Source: an uncultured Bacillota bacterium
GTDB taxonomy: Bacteria > Bacillota_I > Bacilli_A > Erysipelotrichales > Erysipelotrichaceae
Direction of reading: 5' to 3'
Assembly (NCBI GenBank): GCA_937919165.1
Contig: CALFPO010000041.1
Span: forward strand, 10,348-74,347
DNA: 64,000 nt
A program made the position numbers and the translations under genes. Below are positions 7,191-17,146 of the stretch, piece by piece. The first letter of the stretch is position 1. Each line of letters begins with the position of its first letter. The notes below the pieces were generated by a model. The model searched no databases. It saw only the letters and a program-made list of their open reading frames with translations, and was not told the DNA's origin.

Positions 7191-9767
7191 ATGAAAGAAA
7201 GAATAATCGTCGTTCCAAATACTGTCGATCTTGCCAATACCCTCGCTTACCACAACAGAGGGCTTTTCAACACGAGAATCTTCACACCAGTCGAATTTGC
7301 CCAGGAAGCGCTTGTCAGGGCGGGAAAGCTATGCTCGAAGAAGATCATTTCAAGAAATGAGGAACTTGCCTTAAGCAACAAGATCGTAAATGAAATAGAT
7401 TATTTTGGAAGCAAGCGTCTTTCGGACATCAAGAATATCGACAACACCATAAGCACCATGAGAAAGCTCATCATCAACGATGAAAGAGTCAAGATGAAAG
7501 AGTGTCTTGGAAAAGGCATATTCACCGAAAAGAATAGAGCTTTGCTTGAGACATATGAAAGATACATCGATTGTCTTGAGCATGATGACAAGATAGATTC
7601 TATTGGCCTGATCAGATATGTGCTCGATGAGAATGAATCCTTAGGTAGCGAGATAGCTACAGTCAAGGAATATCGCCTTCAGCCTTTAGAGAAGGAACTT
7701 GTCGATAAGGTATCGAATGGAACCTGTAAAGAGATATCGCTTTCTGAATTGTTTGGCATTGATGATGATCAGGTAAAGATAAGCGATTATCGAAACTGCT
7801 ACGGCATCAGCAATGAAGTCTCCATCATCATCGATGATATCTTCAAGAAAGGAAAGCCCGATACTGTTACGATTGCCTGCAGCGATTATGGAAGCTATGC
7901 GCAGGTCTTCTTTGACTATGCCTGCAGATACGACATCCCGATCAGCTTCGGCGAAGGCATCAGCCTGATGAATTCATATCCAGGAAAGCTCTTGAGAGAA
8001 TACCATTACTGGAAGAGCTTGGGCAATTATGGCTGGCAGCCTTTCATGAAGATGATCAAGAGCCCATGCTTCGATTATGAGAAGCTGATGATGCTTACGG
8101 ATATCGATGTGAACAACAGCTTCTTGGTAGACAATTTCTTAAGAAGAGCCTCACGTCTTAGACTTACAGATAATGAAGAAACAAACGAAAGAACCATCAA
8201 CGACTTTGAGAAAGCCATTTCCAGAGAGGATGTCAACGACAACTATAAGCTCAAGGATCTTGTGCCAGGAATCAAGGCTGTAGCTCATGAGCTGTCTTTG
8301 CCTATAGAAGAATTCATCAGAAAATATGCCAGGATAAGAGATGAAGAGAGACTGAAGAAGCTTGATGAAGCAGCCATCAGCTCTATCGATAATGACATCA
8401 AGATGTGCAGAAGCATTGGCATGGATATAGATGACGACATCATAGGAAGCATTCTGCATAAGAGCTGCTGCAGGCAAAGCAGTGAAGCAGGAAAGATTTA
8501 TCTTACCAGCATCGATAGAGCTTTGTTCAGCATAAGAGACAATCTATATATCTGTGGATTATCAGCCAATCTATATCCTGGATCGCCAAAAGAGAATCCA
8601 TTATTGTTGGATAGCGACCTGAAGGATTTCGGAGACAGCGATCTCAGTTCGGAAGGAAAGATCAAGGATAAGCGCAACCATCTTCTTGATCTGGTAAGGC
8701 TGGCGTCAGGATTAGGAAACAATATCCATCTATCCTATTCAGGACTCAACATCTCTGAACTGAACAGCAGCAATCCATCAAGCTTGCTGTATGAGATATT
8801 CAAGCTTGAGAATGGCAATAATATGCAGCTGAATGACTTCGAGAACAATGTTGTGAAGGTCTCATACTTTGAGCCTCATCTTTCGATAAGCAGAAATATC
8901 GGCATGGCCTATAACGATTCTTTGAAGATAGTTCCTGATGGTGCTATAGAGGCTACAGAAGGCAACGAGAGCCTGACTTTGAAGAAATATTCGCCTTCGG
9001 CTTTGAACACCTTCTTCAATTGCCGCAAGCAGTTCTTCTATCAGAATATCCTGCGCATTCCGCAGCCTGATGACTATCTGCCTTTTGAGACCATTCCAGC
9101 AAACGAACAGGGAACACTGGTACATAGCCTGATGGAATATCTTTCTGATCATCCTATGAATAGAGATGAGTTTCTTGATTTCGCATCCAAGGTCTTTGAT
9201 GAATATATGGACATAACCGTTCCGCTTCTTAAAGACAACACCGATGCAACGAAAAATGATTTTCTTGAGATGCTGGAAAACGGCTATGACATGGACCAGA
9301 AATACAGACGCGAGGTTGCCTTCAAGGAAGAAGACAAGATCACTGTCCATAAGGCGACAGGCATAAACATACATGGATATCCGGATAGAGTTGAAATAGA
9401 TGATAACGGCAAGGCCGTAATAATCGACTTCAAGACCGAAAGGGATTTCGATGAGCACAAAGAGGATGACATCGATACCTGTCTTCAGGTTCTGATCTAT
9501 GCCTATATCGTCGAAGACACGATGGGTCTTGAGGTAGACCATTGCGAATATCGCATGTTGAGATATGCAGACAGGATAATCAAGTGCCGCTATGACGATG
9601 AAATGAAGGCTAAGCTTGATGACAAGCTGATGGAATTCAAAGAAGCCATTGAGAATGGCGATTTTGAGATCGGAACAATGACTCCTGATGAAGAAAAAGA
9701 GATATGCAAGTACTGCAAGTACGGAAGCATCTGCGGAAAGGTGGTAGCGGAAAATGACAATGAATAG
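7191..9767 (+). CDS. addB: AddB/RexB-type nuclease subunit of an ATP-dependent recombination exonuclease
   Basis: An 858-residue partner of the helicase encoded next to it; together they process double-strand breaks for recombination. The C-terminal third is a RecB-like nuclease: GYPDRVEID, VIIDFKTE (the DxK active site near residue 745) and CLQVLIYAY. Four cysteines match the AddB iron-sulfur cluster: FFNCRKQFF near 610 and CKYCKYGSIC near 838. The N-terminus lacks a Walker A motif, as in RexB. The start is uncertain: an in-frame ATG at 7137, behind AGAAAAGAG, would add 18 residues, while 7191 fits the family and has TGG-GATAAT nine bases upstream. It overlaps addA by 14 bases. Confidence 0.85.
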   Translation: MKERIIVVPNTVDLANTLAYHNRGLFNTRIFTPVEFAQEALVRAGKLCSKKIISRNEELALSNKIVNEIDYFGSKRLSDIKNIDNTISTMRKLIINDERVKMKECLGKGIFTEKNRALLETYERYIDCLEHDDKIDSIGLIRYVLDENESLGSEIATVKEYRLQPLEKELVDKVSNGTCKEISLSELFGIDDDQVKISDYRNCYGISNEVSIIIDDIFKKGKPDTVTIACSDYGSYAQVFFDYACRYDIPISFGEGISLMNSYPGKLLREYHYWKSLGNYGWQPFMKMIKSPCFDYEKLMMLTDIDVNNSFLVDNFLRRASRLRLTDNEETNERTINDFEKAISREDVNDNYKLKDLVPGIKAVAHELSLPIEEFIRKYARIRDEERLKKLDEAAISSIDNDIKMCRSIGMDIDDDIIGSILHKSCCRQSSEAGKIYLTSIDRALFSIRDNLYICGLSANLYPGSPKENPLLLDSDLKDFGDSDLSSEGKIKDKRNHLLDLVRLASGLGNNIHLSYSGLNISELNSSNPSSLLYEIFKLENGNNMQLNDFENNVVKVSYFEPHLSISRNIGMAYNDSLKIVPDGAIEATEGNESLTLKKYSPSALNTFFNCRKQFFYQNILRIPQPDDYLPFETIPANEQGTLVHSLMEYLSDHPMNRDEFLDFASKVFDEYMDITVPLLKDNTDATKNDFLEMLENGYDMDQKYRREVAFKEEDKITVHKATGINIHGYPDRVEIDDNGKAVIIDFKTERDFDEHKEDDIDTCLQVLIYAYIVEDTMGLEVDHCEYRMLRYADRIIKCRYDDEMKAKLDDKLMEFKEAIENGDFEIGTMTPDEEKEICKYCKYGSICGKVVAENDNE

Positions 9768-12700
9768 TTTTGTCGCAACTACAGCCGACGAGATAGCTAG
9801 AGAAGACATCATCAATAGGATAGACAGGAATCTGTTCATTGAAGCTGGTGCTGGATCAGGCAAGACCACGATGCTGGTGAACAGGATGGTGGCTATGGTT
9901 GAAGCTGGAATTGAAGTGGATAAGATTTCAGCTATCACCTTTACCAAGAATGCTGCCAGAGAATTCTATCAGCGCTTCCAGGCTAAGCTTATTGAGCGCA
10001 GCAATCCTGACTATATCTATCCAGGCAAGAAAAGGGCAGGAGATCTTGGTGAACCTGACGATGCCACCAGATCAAGATGCCTGAAGGCCTTAGAGAACAT
10101 TGATCTATGCTTCATGGGCACAATCGACTCATTCTGCAATGTGATTCTTTCAGAGCATCCAAGCGAAGCCAATATCCCAAGCGATGCCAAACTTATCGAT
10201 GATGATGAAGCAACAGCAATCTATAGACAGTTCTACATCGATGCTTTAGATGGAAAATATGGAAAAGAACTGAAAAGAAAGGCAAGACAATTTGCCGTAT
10301 TCTTCTGGAATGGGGAAGAGGTATTCAGCGAATACATGAAGGAAATAATGGACCGCCGGAATATCGAATTCCTTAGAGGTCCTGAGATAAAGGAAGGCAT
10401 AGAGCCATACTTCAGGAAAGACCGTGAAGATATGATCAAGGCCTTGGATGCCTTCGATAGAGATCTAAGCAAGCTTTCGCTCAACAAGGATCTCGATCAT
10501 GAGCAGATGATCGAAGAGTATCGCAAAAGTAGTGCCACTATTCGCCGTGGCTGGCAATACAATTTCAAAGGTGTTGAGATAGCCTTGAAGTCCCTTTTGG
10601 GACTCATCTATGAGGCAAGTCCTGAAGAGCTTGGTTTCACAAGCGAAAGCGTCATAAGGGGTGAACAAGGCAACACAGTAACAGTACTCAACATTGCGGA
10701 TGAAGAGACAGTTGGAGCCTTGATGCCGAAGATGCGCGAATACAAGTACAGCAAGACCATGGACTTCATGCTTGAAAGCATTCCTTATCTTGAAAAAGAG
10801 ATGCATGATGCCGGCAAGTTCACCTTCTTTGACTATCTCTACTATCTAAGACAGATGCTCAAGAAGGATGCAGAAGCTGAAGGCAAGCTCATACGCTATA
10901 TATATGAACGCCACAGCTATTTCCTGATTGACGAATTCCAGGATACCAATCCAATGCAGGCTGAGATCTTCTTCTATCTGACAGCTGAAGATCCTCATAA
11001 GCCAAGCTGGAGGCAATGCAGACCAAAGGGAGGATCGCTTTTCATCGTTGGAGACCCTAAGCAATCCATCTATCGTTTCCGCAGCGCCGATGTAAGTTCA
11101 TATATTGAGATAAAGAAGCTGTTCAAGGATGAAGTCGGTGAAGTGAGATATCTGAACAACAACTTCCGATCAAGAACGGTCCTCAAGCAATACTTCAATG
11201 ATGTCTTCAACGAAGTCATGCCCGAGACGACCATCAACCAAAGCAAGTATCAGGATATCGAGAATCTCGATGACGACAAGGAATCGGAATTTGAAGGTCT
11301 ATATACATATGAAACCTTCTCCAGCAAGGTCGACCCTTCAATGACCGACAACGAAAGGATTGCGGCCATCATCAAGGCTTTGGTGGACAATCCTGACCAT
11401 CAGATAATCGAAACAGACAAGAACAAGGAGAACTTCGGAAAGCTCAGGAACATAGCCTATAGAGACTTCATGGTAATCTTCTCCAGCAAGAGCAAGATAG
11501 CTCCATGCATAGAGACATTCAAGCGTGAACAGATACCATCAAGAGTTGAGGGTAAGATTCTGTTTGAACAGTGTGAAGGACTCAAGCTGATCGCAAATCT
11601 ATATAGGACAATCAGTAATGTCGATGATGCAATAGCGCTGATATCGACATTGCATGGTCCGCTGTTTTCTTTTGGCGATAGCGATCTTGTTTCATATCGC
11701 AAGAAAGGAAACGAGATAAGAATAGAGATAGGAAGAGACTATGGAGATAGTCCAATCGAGAAGGCATTGAATAGATTATCTTCAAGTGCCATCAAAGCTA
11801 ACGTCAATACACCATCATCTCTGTACGAGAGTTTGATGGATGAATATGAAATATTCAGATATGTGACAAGCGAGAATCTGGAGATCGTCTACTATGTATT
11901 GGAACTATTAAGAGGCAAGGAAAAGGATGGAAGCATCATCAGCAATACTGATGCCGTCGAATTCATGGACACACTTCTTTCTGGCGAATCGGAGATCGAA
12001 AGATGCCTGAGCCTCAAGGACAATATCGATGCGGTGCATCTTGCCAATCTGCATAAGGTCAAGGGTCTGGAGGCACCAATCGTCATTCTTGGCAAGGCTG
12101 GAAATTCCAACAGGAAATCCGATATGCGCATCGAGTATCATGGAAGCGAAAATGGCACGGCTTCTCAAGGCTATGTCCTTGGCTTCTACAAGACCAGCGA
12201 CAACGCTACATATTCATTGATCGAGACAGCCAGATATCGTGACAAGGCTGATGAAGAGAAGGAAAGCCTCAAGAGCGAGAATGACAGGCTGGTATATGTT
12301 GCAGCCACCAGAGCCCGCAATGCCCTGATCATAAACAAGGCCATGCAGATGGGAAGAAGCGGCAAGCCGCAGAAGAGCGCAAATAAGTGGAAGGCCTTAA
12401 GAGACAAGGTCGACAATGACATATTCGAGATAGTCAAAGAGAAGGAAAATGTTACGGTGCCGGGAAAGAGCGTCAACGCATCTTCATTGTATAGAGATGA
12501 TGAACTAAGAAAGATCGCTTCAGTAAGCACCTATGAGCGAAGATCACCTAGCACCATCAAGTCGATATCCAACTTCAATGAAGAGGCTTTCGAAAGCGAT
12601 GGAACAAAGGAGACCAGCGGCGATACATATTCGACTCTTATCGGTACCATGATGCATCGCCTGATGGAGATGATCGTGATGTCTAAAGATAGACTCGCCA

Positions 12701-13113
12701 AAGAAGATATCATCACCAACATCATGAGCGAATATATGAAGCCAGAGTTCAAGGAATATGAAGAGACTTTCATCGACAGGATGAACAGGGTATATGATGT
12801 GATGCATTCAGGAGGCTTTGATCAGAAAGGCGATATACGCAAGGATATCTTGCCTGTATTGCTGGAAGCTGAAGAGAAGTATGCGGAAGTGCCATTTACC
12901 TATAGAGATGGCGATACGCTCTGGAATGGCATTGTGGATATGCTGTATAGGGGCAATGATGGACTTCATATCATCGACTGGAAGACCAATAGAAACGATG
13001 AAGGTCTTGATGAACATTATGCCATGCAGCTGGAAGCCTATATAAAGGCTTGTGAGCGCTTGACTGGCGAAAAGGTCATCGATGCCAAGATATATCATCT
13101 TGATATCTCATAA
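9754..13113 (+). CDS. addA: AddA-type UvrD-family helicase/nuclease
   Basis: The motor subunit (1119 residues) of the AddAB-type complex. It shows a Walker A at residues 31-40 (AGAGSGKTTM), AITFTKNAA (motif Ia), LIDEFQDTNPMQ (Walker B, near 390), IVGDPKQSIYRFRSAD (motif III), a KVKGLEAPIVIL motif V region, and VAATRARNAL (motif VI). The C-terminus carries a second nuclease site, GLHIIDWKTNR (near 1073), followed by MQLEAYIKA. So both subunits appear to keep nuclease centres, as in AddAB. The 14-base overlap with addB indicates coupled translation. Confidence 0.93.
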   Translation: MTMNSFVATTADEIAREDIINRIDRNLFIEAGAGSGKTTMLVNRMVAMVEAGIEVDKISAITFTKNAAREFYQRFQAKLIERSNPDYIYPGKKRAGDLGEPDDATRSRCLKALENIDLCFMGTIDSFCNVILSEHPSEANIPSDAKLIDDDEATAIYRQFYIDALDGKYGKELKRKARQFAVFFWNGEEVFSEYMKEIMDRRNIEFLRGPEIKEGIEPYFRKDREDMIKALDAFDRDLSKLSLNKDLDHEQMIEEYRKSSATIRRGWQYNFKGVEIALKSLLGLIYEASPEELGFTSESVIRGEQGNTVTVLNIADEETVGALMPKMREYKYSKTMDFMLESIPYLEKEMHDAGKFTFFDYLYYLRQMLKKDAEAEGKLIRYIYERHSYFLIDEFQDTNPMQAEIFFYLTAEDPHKPSWRQCRPKGGSLFIVGDPKQSIYRFRSADVSSYIEIKKLFKDEVGEVRYLNNNFRSRTVLKQYFNDVFNEVMPETTINQSKYQDIENLDDDKESEFEGLYTYETFSSKVDPSMTDNERIAAIIKALVDNPDHQIIETDKNKENFGKLRNIAYRDFMVIFSSKSKIAPCIETFKREQIPSRVEGKILFEQCEGLKLIANLYRTISNVDDAIALISTLHGPLFSFGDSDLVSYRKKGNEIRIEIGRDYGDSPIEKALNRLSSSAIKANVNTPSSLYESLMDEYEIFRYVTSENLEIVYYVLELLRGKEKDGSIISNTDAVEFMDTLLSGESEIERCLSLKDNIDAVHLANLHKVKGLEAPIVILGKAGNSNRKSDMRIEYHGSENGTASQGYVLGFYKTSDNATYSLIETARYRDKADEEKESLKSENDRLVYVAATRARNALIINKAMQMGRSGKPQKSANKWKALRDKVDNDIFEIVKEKENVTVPGKSVNASSLYRDDELRKIASVSTYERRSPSTIKSISNFNEEAFESDGTKETSGDTYSTLIGTMMHRLMEMIVMSKDRLAKEDIITNIMSEYMKPEFKEYEETFIDRMNRVYDVMHSGGFDQKGDIRKDILPVLLEAEEKYAEVPFTYRDGDTLWNGIVDMLYRGNDGLHIIDWKTNRNDEGLDEHYAMQLEAYIKACERLTGEKVIDAKIYHLDIS

Positions 13114-13140
13114 TAATCAGAAAAGTAGACAATAATCACG

Positions 13141-13163
13141 CAGGACCATCATTGATGGTCCTG
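13141..13163. terminator. Hairpin after addA, weak terminator
   Basis: A perfect stem CAGGACCATC / GATGGTCCTG with a 3-base loop, but without an immediate T run; a run of T appears only ~30 bases later. It probably marks the end of the addBA transcript. Confidence 0.55.
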
Positions 13164-13234
13164 TTGTCATCATAAGAAAGCCCTTACTTTCATCTTTTTT
13201 GTATGCAAGAAGAAAAACATAAGGAAAAAACCGG

Positions 13235-13246
13235 TATAATTAGGGT
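13235..13246 (+). promoter_or_regulatory. Leaderless promoter of tsaC
   Basis: TATAAT at 13235-13240 is followed by TAGGGT and then the ATG at 13247. The spacer is exactly six bases and holds no ribosome-binding site of useful length. This is the same arrangement seen at 803, 843, 23529 and 61959. Confidence 0.6.
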
Positions 13247-13852
13247 ATGCAAACCATCAGATATACAAAGATGGATAGGACACAAATCATCAATGCAATG
13301 ATAAAGGGGGGAATTTTGGCATTTCCGACCGATACGGTTTTTGGTTTGGGCTCTATCTGTGAAAAGGAAGCCATGCTTAAGGTATATGAAGCCAAGGGCA
13401 GGAGCTTCGATAAGCCATTGCCTATGATGTGCGATTCTCTGGAGATGATCGAAAGATATGCCTATGTCTCTGAGGACGCAAAGAAGATCATCGAAAAGTT
13501 CGTGCCTGGGCCATTGACCATCATCTTCAGAAAAAGAGAGGAAGTAGGAAGCTATGTGACAAATGGCAAGGATACCATCGGCATCAGAGTTCCTGATGAT
13601 GAATGGATCCTTTCAATCATCAAAGATATCGGCAAACCGCTTATGGTGACCAGCGCCAACATATCAGGTGCAGGATCATTGCTGAAGTGGCAGGATGTCT
13701 TAGATGAGATGGATGGCAAGATTGATGGCATCGTCATGGAGGATGCAAGAGGAGATGCTGCCAGCACCATCATCGATGTCACCGATGGCATAAAGATATT
13801 GCGAGAAGGACCTATAAGTCTTGAAGAGATAGAAGGAGCGCTTAATGAATAA
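13247..13852 (+). CDS. tsaC: L-threonylcarbamoyladenylate synthase (YrdC/Sua5 family)
   Basis: The 201-residue enzyme makes threonylcarbamoyl-AMP for the t6A base of ANN-decoding tRNAs. The family pattern is clear: GGILAFPTDTVFGLG at the N-terminus, KGRSFDKPLPMM, PGPLTII, IGIRVPD and VTSANISG. It lacks the extra C-terminal domain of long Sua5. It overlaps the next gene by 8 bases and so probably shares a transcript with it. Confidence 0.92.
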   Translation: MQTIRYTKMDRTQIINAMIKGGILAFPTDTVFGLGSICEKEAMLKVYEAKGRSFDKPLPMMCDSLEMIERYAYVSEDAKKIIEKFVPGPLTIIFRKREEVGSYVTNGKDTIGIRVPDDEWILSIIKDIGKPLMVTSANISGAGSLLKWQDVLDEMDGKIDGIVMEDARGDAASTIIDVTDGIKILREGPISLEEIEGALNE

Positions 13853-15464
13853 GAAACCAGTTTATGTAATTGGACACAAGAACCCCGATACCGATTCGAT
13901 CGTATCTGCCATAGGCTATGCGGAATTCAAGAAGAAGCAAGGCATAGATGCCGTTGCAGGACGCGTAGGCTCAATAAGTTCAGAGACAGAATATCTTCTG
14001 GATAGATTCGGTTTCGATGATCCGTTGAGAATCTATTCGGCAAAGTCCACTCTTTCAGAAATAGAGATGGATAAGGCGACGGTCGTATCCAAGAATATGA
14101 CAATGAAGGATGCCTTGGACAAGGCCTTGAAGCTCAAGAACAGAGGCCTGATTGTCGGAGACAAGACCAAGCATCTGGAAGGCGTCGTTTCCCTTGACGA
14201 CCTTACCTATATGTGGACCAAGAGTGATGAGGAACTTGAGGAGATCATTAAGACCATCAGACTTGAAGATATCGTCAAGATATTGGAAGGCGAAGTTGTC
14301 ATTGCGGGCAATCATAGCCTATCAGGCAAGATGCATATCTTCCCTAGCACCAAATCAAGAGTAGGCATCGATTCGATCGTTCTGCTTAGAAACAACGATG
14401 ATGAGATCATCTATAGTCTAGACAAGGGCGCAAAGCTCTTCATCATCGTTACAAGCTCGCCTATCTCAAAGAAGGTCATCGACAAGGCCAAGAAAGAAGA
14501 TGCGACAATCATCACAACTACTATGTCGCCATTATCTGTCACAAGACTTATCTATCAGACACCGACCATCGGTCAGGTCATGATGCCTAAGGACAAGATC
14601 GAATACTTCAATGATGACGAAATGGTTGATGAAGTATCAAAGAAGATCGCCAAGTCGCGTCATAGATCATATCCGGTATTGGATGAGAACGGCAGAGTTG
14701 TCGGTGCCATCTCACGCTACCATCTGTTCAACTATACGAAAAAGCAGTTCATCTTGGTTGACCACAACGAGATCAAGCAGACCGTCGAAGATATCGAGGA
14801 AGGCGAAGTGCTGGAGATCGTCGATCATCACCGTATCGGCGGATTTGAATCAGACAATCCTATCAGCATCATCACCATGCCGGTAGGAGCCTGTTCGACA
14901 ATTGTCGCCAATCTGTTTGTGAAGGCAAACATGGCCATAAGCAAGAAGCTGGCCGGCATCCTTCTTGGTGCCATCATCTCCGATACCATGAACTTCAAGT
15001 CGCCAACGACCACTCCACTGGATCTTGAGATGGCAAAGAAGCTTGAAGAGATTTCGGGAGTGAACTCTGATGAGCTTTCCAAGAGCATGATCGAACATAG
15101 CGAATCATTGCTCAACAAGCGCATGATCGAGATCGTATTCACCGATTTCAAGGAATTCAACATCGATGGAAACAAGGTTGGTCTGTCGCAGGCAACCTGC
15201 AGATCCAAGGAAGAATATACCGCCCTCAAGGATCAGCTGAAGAAGTACCTTGAGGATTCCTGCAAGTCCCAGCACTATGATGTGATGATTGCGATGCTGA
15301 CGAATCCTAATGGTTCAGGATCATACATCATTTCAGCCGGAAACAAAGAGAATATCACAAACGAGATATATGGCAAACAGATCAAGGATGGATTCGTATC
15401 CGGACTTGTATCGCGCAAGAAGCAGCTGTTGCCAAGCATCATACACAATTTTGGAGGCAAGTGA
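13845..15464 (+). CDS. ppaC: Manganese-dependent inorganic pyrophosphatase, CBS/DRTGG-regulated (family II)
   Basis: A 539-residue DHH-family enzyme that hydrolyses pyrophosphate in the cytoplasm. The first catalytic block has GHKNPDTDS (residues 9-17) and the second has IVDHHRIGG, both metal-binding. Between them lie two CBS-like segments (VVSLDDLTYM; RSYPVLDENGRVVGAISRYH) flanking a DRTGG-like region, the layout of nucleotide-regulated CBS-PPases. The C-terminal DHHA2 domain includes SQATCRSKEEY. The length is far above the ~310 residues of unregulated family II enzymes. Gene order tsaC-ppaC-nagA is tight. Confidence 0.93.
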   Translation: MNKKPVYVIGHKNPDTDSIVSAIGYAEFKKKQGIDAVAGRVGSISSETEYLLDRFGFDDPLRIYSAKSTLSEIEMDKATVVSKNMTMKDALDKALKLKNRGLIVGDKTKHLEGVVSLDDLTYMWTKSDEELEEIIKTIRLEDIVKILEGEVVIAGNHSLSGKMHIFPSTKSRVGIDSIVLLRNNDDEIIYSLDKGAKLFIIVTSSPISKKVIDKAKKEDATIITTTMSPLSVTRLIYQTPTIGQVMMPKDKIEYFNDDEMVDEVSKKIAKSRHRSYPVLDENGRVVGAISRYHLFNYTKKQFILVDHNEIKQTVEDIEEGEVLEIVDHHRIGGFESDNPISIITMPVGACSTIVANLFVKANMAISKKLAGILLGAIISDTMNFKSPTTTPLDLEMAKKLEEISGVNSDELSKSMIEHSESLLNKRMIEIVFTDFKEFNIDGNKVGLSQATCRSKEEYTALKDQLKKYLEDSCKSQHYDVMIAMLTNPNGSGSYIISAGNKENITNEIYGKQIKDGFVSGLVSRKKQLLPSIIHNFGGK

Positions 15465-16606
15465 TGAAATATCTATTCAGCCATGGACATCTGATAGTGG
15501 ATGGCCAGAAGGAATATCTTGATGGAGCCATCTTGGTGGATGGCGAAAGAATCGTCGAGATATATCCCCATTCCAACAAGCTTCATGATCTGGAAAAGGA
15601 TTATGAAGAAATCGATTTGAAGGGTGCTTTGGTGATGCCAGGCTTCTTCGATACCCACACCCACGGCATCAACGACATATCCTTTGATACGGCTGATGGC
15701 GAGCAGATGGATCAGACATCTCTGGAGTTCGCCAAGAGCGGAACGACATCGTACACTCCATCTCTGTCATATGATTGCGAAACGGCTGATTTTCCAGCCA
15801 GATTCGCTTTGATGGAGAACCATGAAACGCCATATTGCCGATTCCATGGCTTCCATATCGAAGGCCCATTCCTTTCGACTTCATATCTCGGCGTAGCCAA
15901 TCCTGAAAAGCTGCTCAAGCCAGATATGAATCTGATCAAAGATATATTGGATAGAACAAGCCTCATCAAGCAGATGACCATCGCTTATGAGCTTGAAGGC
16001 GCCAAGGAAGTAGGAAAGTATCTTCATGACCATGGCGTAAAGGTCATGGTTGGACACAGCGATGCCAGACACGAGGATCTGGATGAGAATGTCGATGGCT
16101 TTACCCATCTGTTCAATGCGATGAAGGGACTGCATCATCGTGAGGTTACCTTAGTCAATACGGCTTTCATGAATGAGGGATACTATTGCGAGCTGATAAC
16201 TGATGGCTATCATATCGACCGCAACGTTCTGAAGCTGGCCATAAACAATATAGACAAGGATCATATAATCATCGTGTCTGATTCAAGTACCGCAAGAGGT
16301 CTTGAAGATGGACCTCATGTCTTCCTGTCGAAGAACTGCATCAAGACCGGAACGATCTTCAAGACTCTTGATGGACATTTTGCGGGAAGCGTTGTCTCGA
16401 TAAATGATGAGATGAAGGTTCTTCATGAATTGGGCGCAAGCTATACCGATCTGCTTAGATATTCATCGCTCAATGCCTTTACTCTATATGGATTAGATAG
16501 CCAATTCGGAACCTTGACCAAAGGCAAGTTTGCCGATCTGGCCATCATGGATGATGACCTGAACATCAAGAACGTATACGTGCAGGGAAAGTTCATCTAT
16601 GAATGA
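15464..16606 (+). CDS. nagA: N-acetylglucosamine-6-phosphate deacetylase
   Basis: NagA removes acetate from GlcNAc-6-phosphate, feeding amino sugars into glycolysis and cell-wall recycling. The 380-residue amidohydrolase has FFDTHTHGIND, FHIEGPFLS with the metal-binding Glu, GHSDARHED, THLFNAMKGL and ITDGYHID, and it ends with a GKFADLAIMDDDL strand. GGAGG at 15453-15457 supports the ATG at 15464, which shares one base with the ppaC stop. No nagB is near. Confidence 0.93.
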   Translation: MKYLFSHGHLIVDGQKEYLDGAILVDGERIVEIYPHSNKLHDLEKDYEEIDLKGALVMPGFFDTHTHGINDISFDTADGEQMDQTSLEFAKSGTTSYTPSLSYDCETADFPARFALMENHETPYCRFHGFHIEGPFLSTSYLGVANPEKLLKPDMNLIKDILDRTSLIKQMTIAYELEGAKEVGKYLHDHGVKVMVGHSDARHEDLDENVDGFTHLFNAMKGLHHREVTLVNTAFMNEGYYCELITDGYHIDRNVLKLAINNIDKDHIIIVSDSSTARGLEDGPHVFLSKNCIKTGTIFKTLDGHFAGSVVSINDEMKVLHELGASYTDLLRYSSLNAFTLYGLDSQFGTLTKGKFADLAIMDDDLNIKNVYVQGKFIYE

Positions 16607-16799
16607 TTTCTTCATCAAGATATCCATCTACTTCATCTGTTTCCTGATCTGCCTATATGGCCTAAGCGCGTTGGACTTCAATCGCTTCGTCAAGCAGGGA
16701 AAAGTGTCACAGGCTCAGGTCCTCTACTTCATCCTGGCCGGATGCATGGCATATCTCTTCGGCAACTTCCTGATGTCGCTGGTCTATTATTTCTATTGA
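16599..16799 (+). CDS. Small DUF1146 (YwzB-like) membrane protein
   Basis: A 66-residue protein with two hydrophobic segments (about 6-25 and 43-64) separated by LDFNRFVKQGKVSQAQVLYF. This is the conserved LDF...F.K......QAQ.LY pattern of DUF1146. The function is unknown. In Bacillota such proteins sit near ATP-synthase and cell-wall genes; here the gene overlaps the end of nagA by 8 bases and is followed by a terminator, so it is the last gene of the tsaC operon. Confidence 0.8.
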   Translation: MNDFFIKISIYFICFLICLYGLSALDFNRFVKQGKVSQAQVLYFILAGCMAYLFGNFLMSLVYYFY

Positions 16800-16805
16800 T
16801 AAGAA

Positions 16806-16827
16806 AAAACTCCCAATGGGAGTTTTT
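16806..16827 (+). terminator. Rho-independent terminator after the DUF1146 gene
   Basis: A 9-bp stem AAAACTCCC / GGGAGTTTT with an AAT loop and a T run. Confidence 0.92.
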
Positions 16828-16884
16828 GCTTTGATGACAATGAGTCAGAAGAATTCCGTCAATTCAAGGAGAAAGAAAATAAGT

Positions 16885-17082
16885 TTATAAGGAGTGTTGA
16901 GGATTTGAACAGACAAGTCGATTGTCGATGATATGTCCATAGAAGCATTTTTCGCAGACTTTCTCATCATCTTTTCCAAGTGCCTTAAGAAAATTGGGAC
17001 AATCTTTGGCTTGCGAGTTCTCTGTAGAAGCATAGCCTTTGTGGGCGTATGCGATGTCGTTAGAGGTCTCTTCTTTACTCAT
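16885..17082 (-). CDS. Small cysteine-containing hypothetical protein
   Basis: A 65-residue open frame I do not recognise. It has four cysteines, in the order C (DCPNF), then CEKC, then C (LVCSN) near the C-terminus, spaced as in a small zinc-binding knuckle (inference). It is likely real because of its upstream signals: read on the minus strand, TTGTAA and TATACT about 17 bases apart sit just after the terminator of the response-regulator gene, and AAGGCAAG precedes the ATG. No terminator could be seen clearly downstream. Confidence 0.45.
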   Translation of the reverse strand: MSKEETSNDIAYAHKGYASTENSQAKDCPNFLKALGKDDEKVCEKCFYGHIIDNRLVCSNPQHSL

Positions 17083-17124
17083 CTTGCCTTAAGTATAGTC
17101 TTCACACCCTTACAAGATAGTTAC

Positions 17125-17146
17125 AAAAAAGCGACCTAGTCGCTTT
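17125..17146 (-). terminator. Terminator overlapping the response-regulator stop codon
   Basis: On the minus strand the stem AAAGCGAC / GTCGCTTT is followed by six T. The three-base loop is the TAG stop codon itself, so the last codons of the gene form half of the terminator. Confidence 0.85.

Noticed and set aside
8862..9947. 361-codon open frame on the minus strand
   Set aside because: It lies antisense to addB and the start of addA, whose catalytic motifs are clear; the translation shows no family motif.
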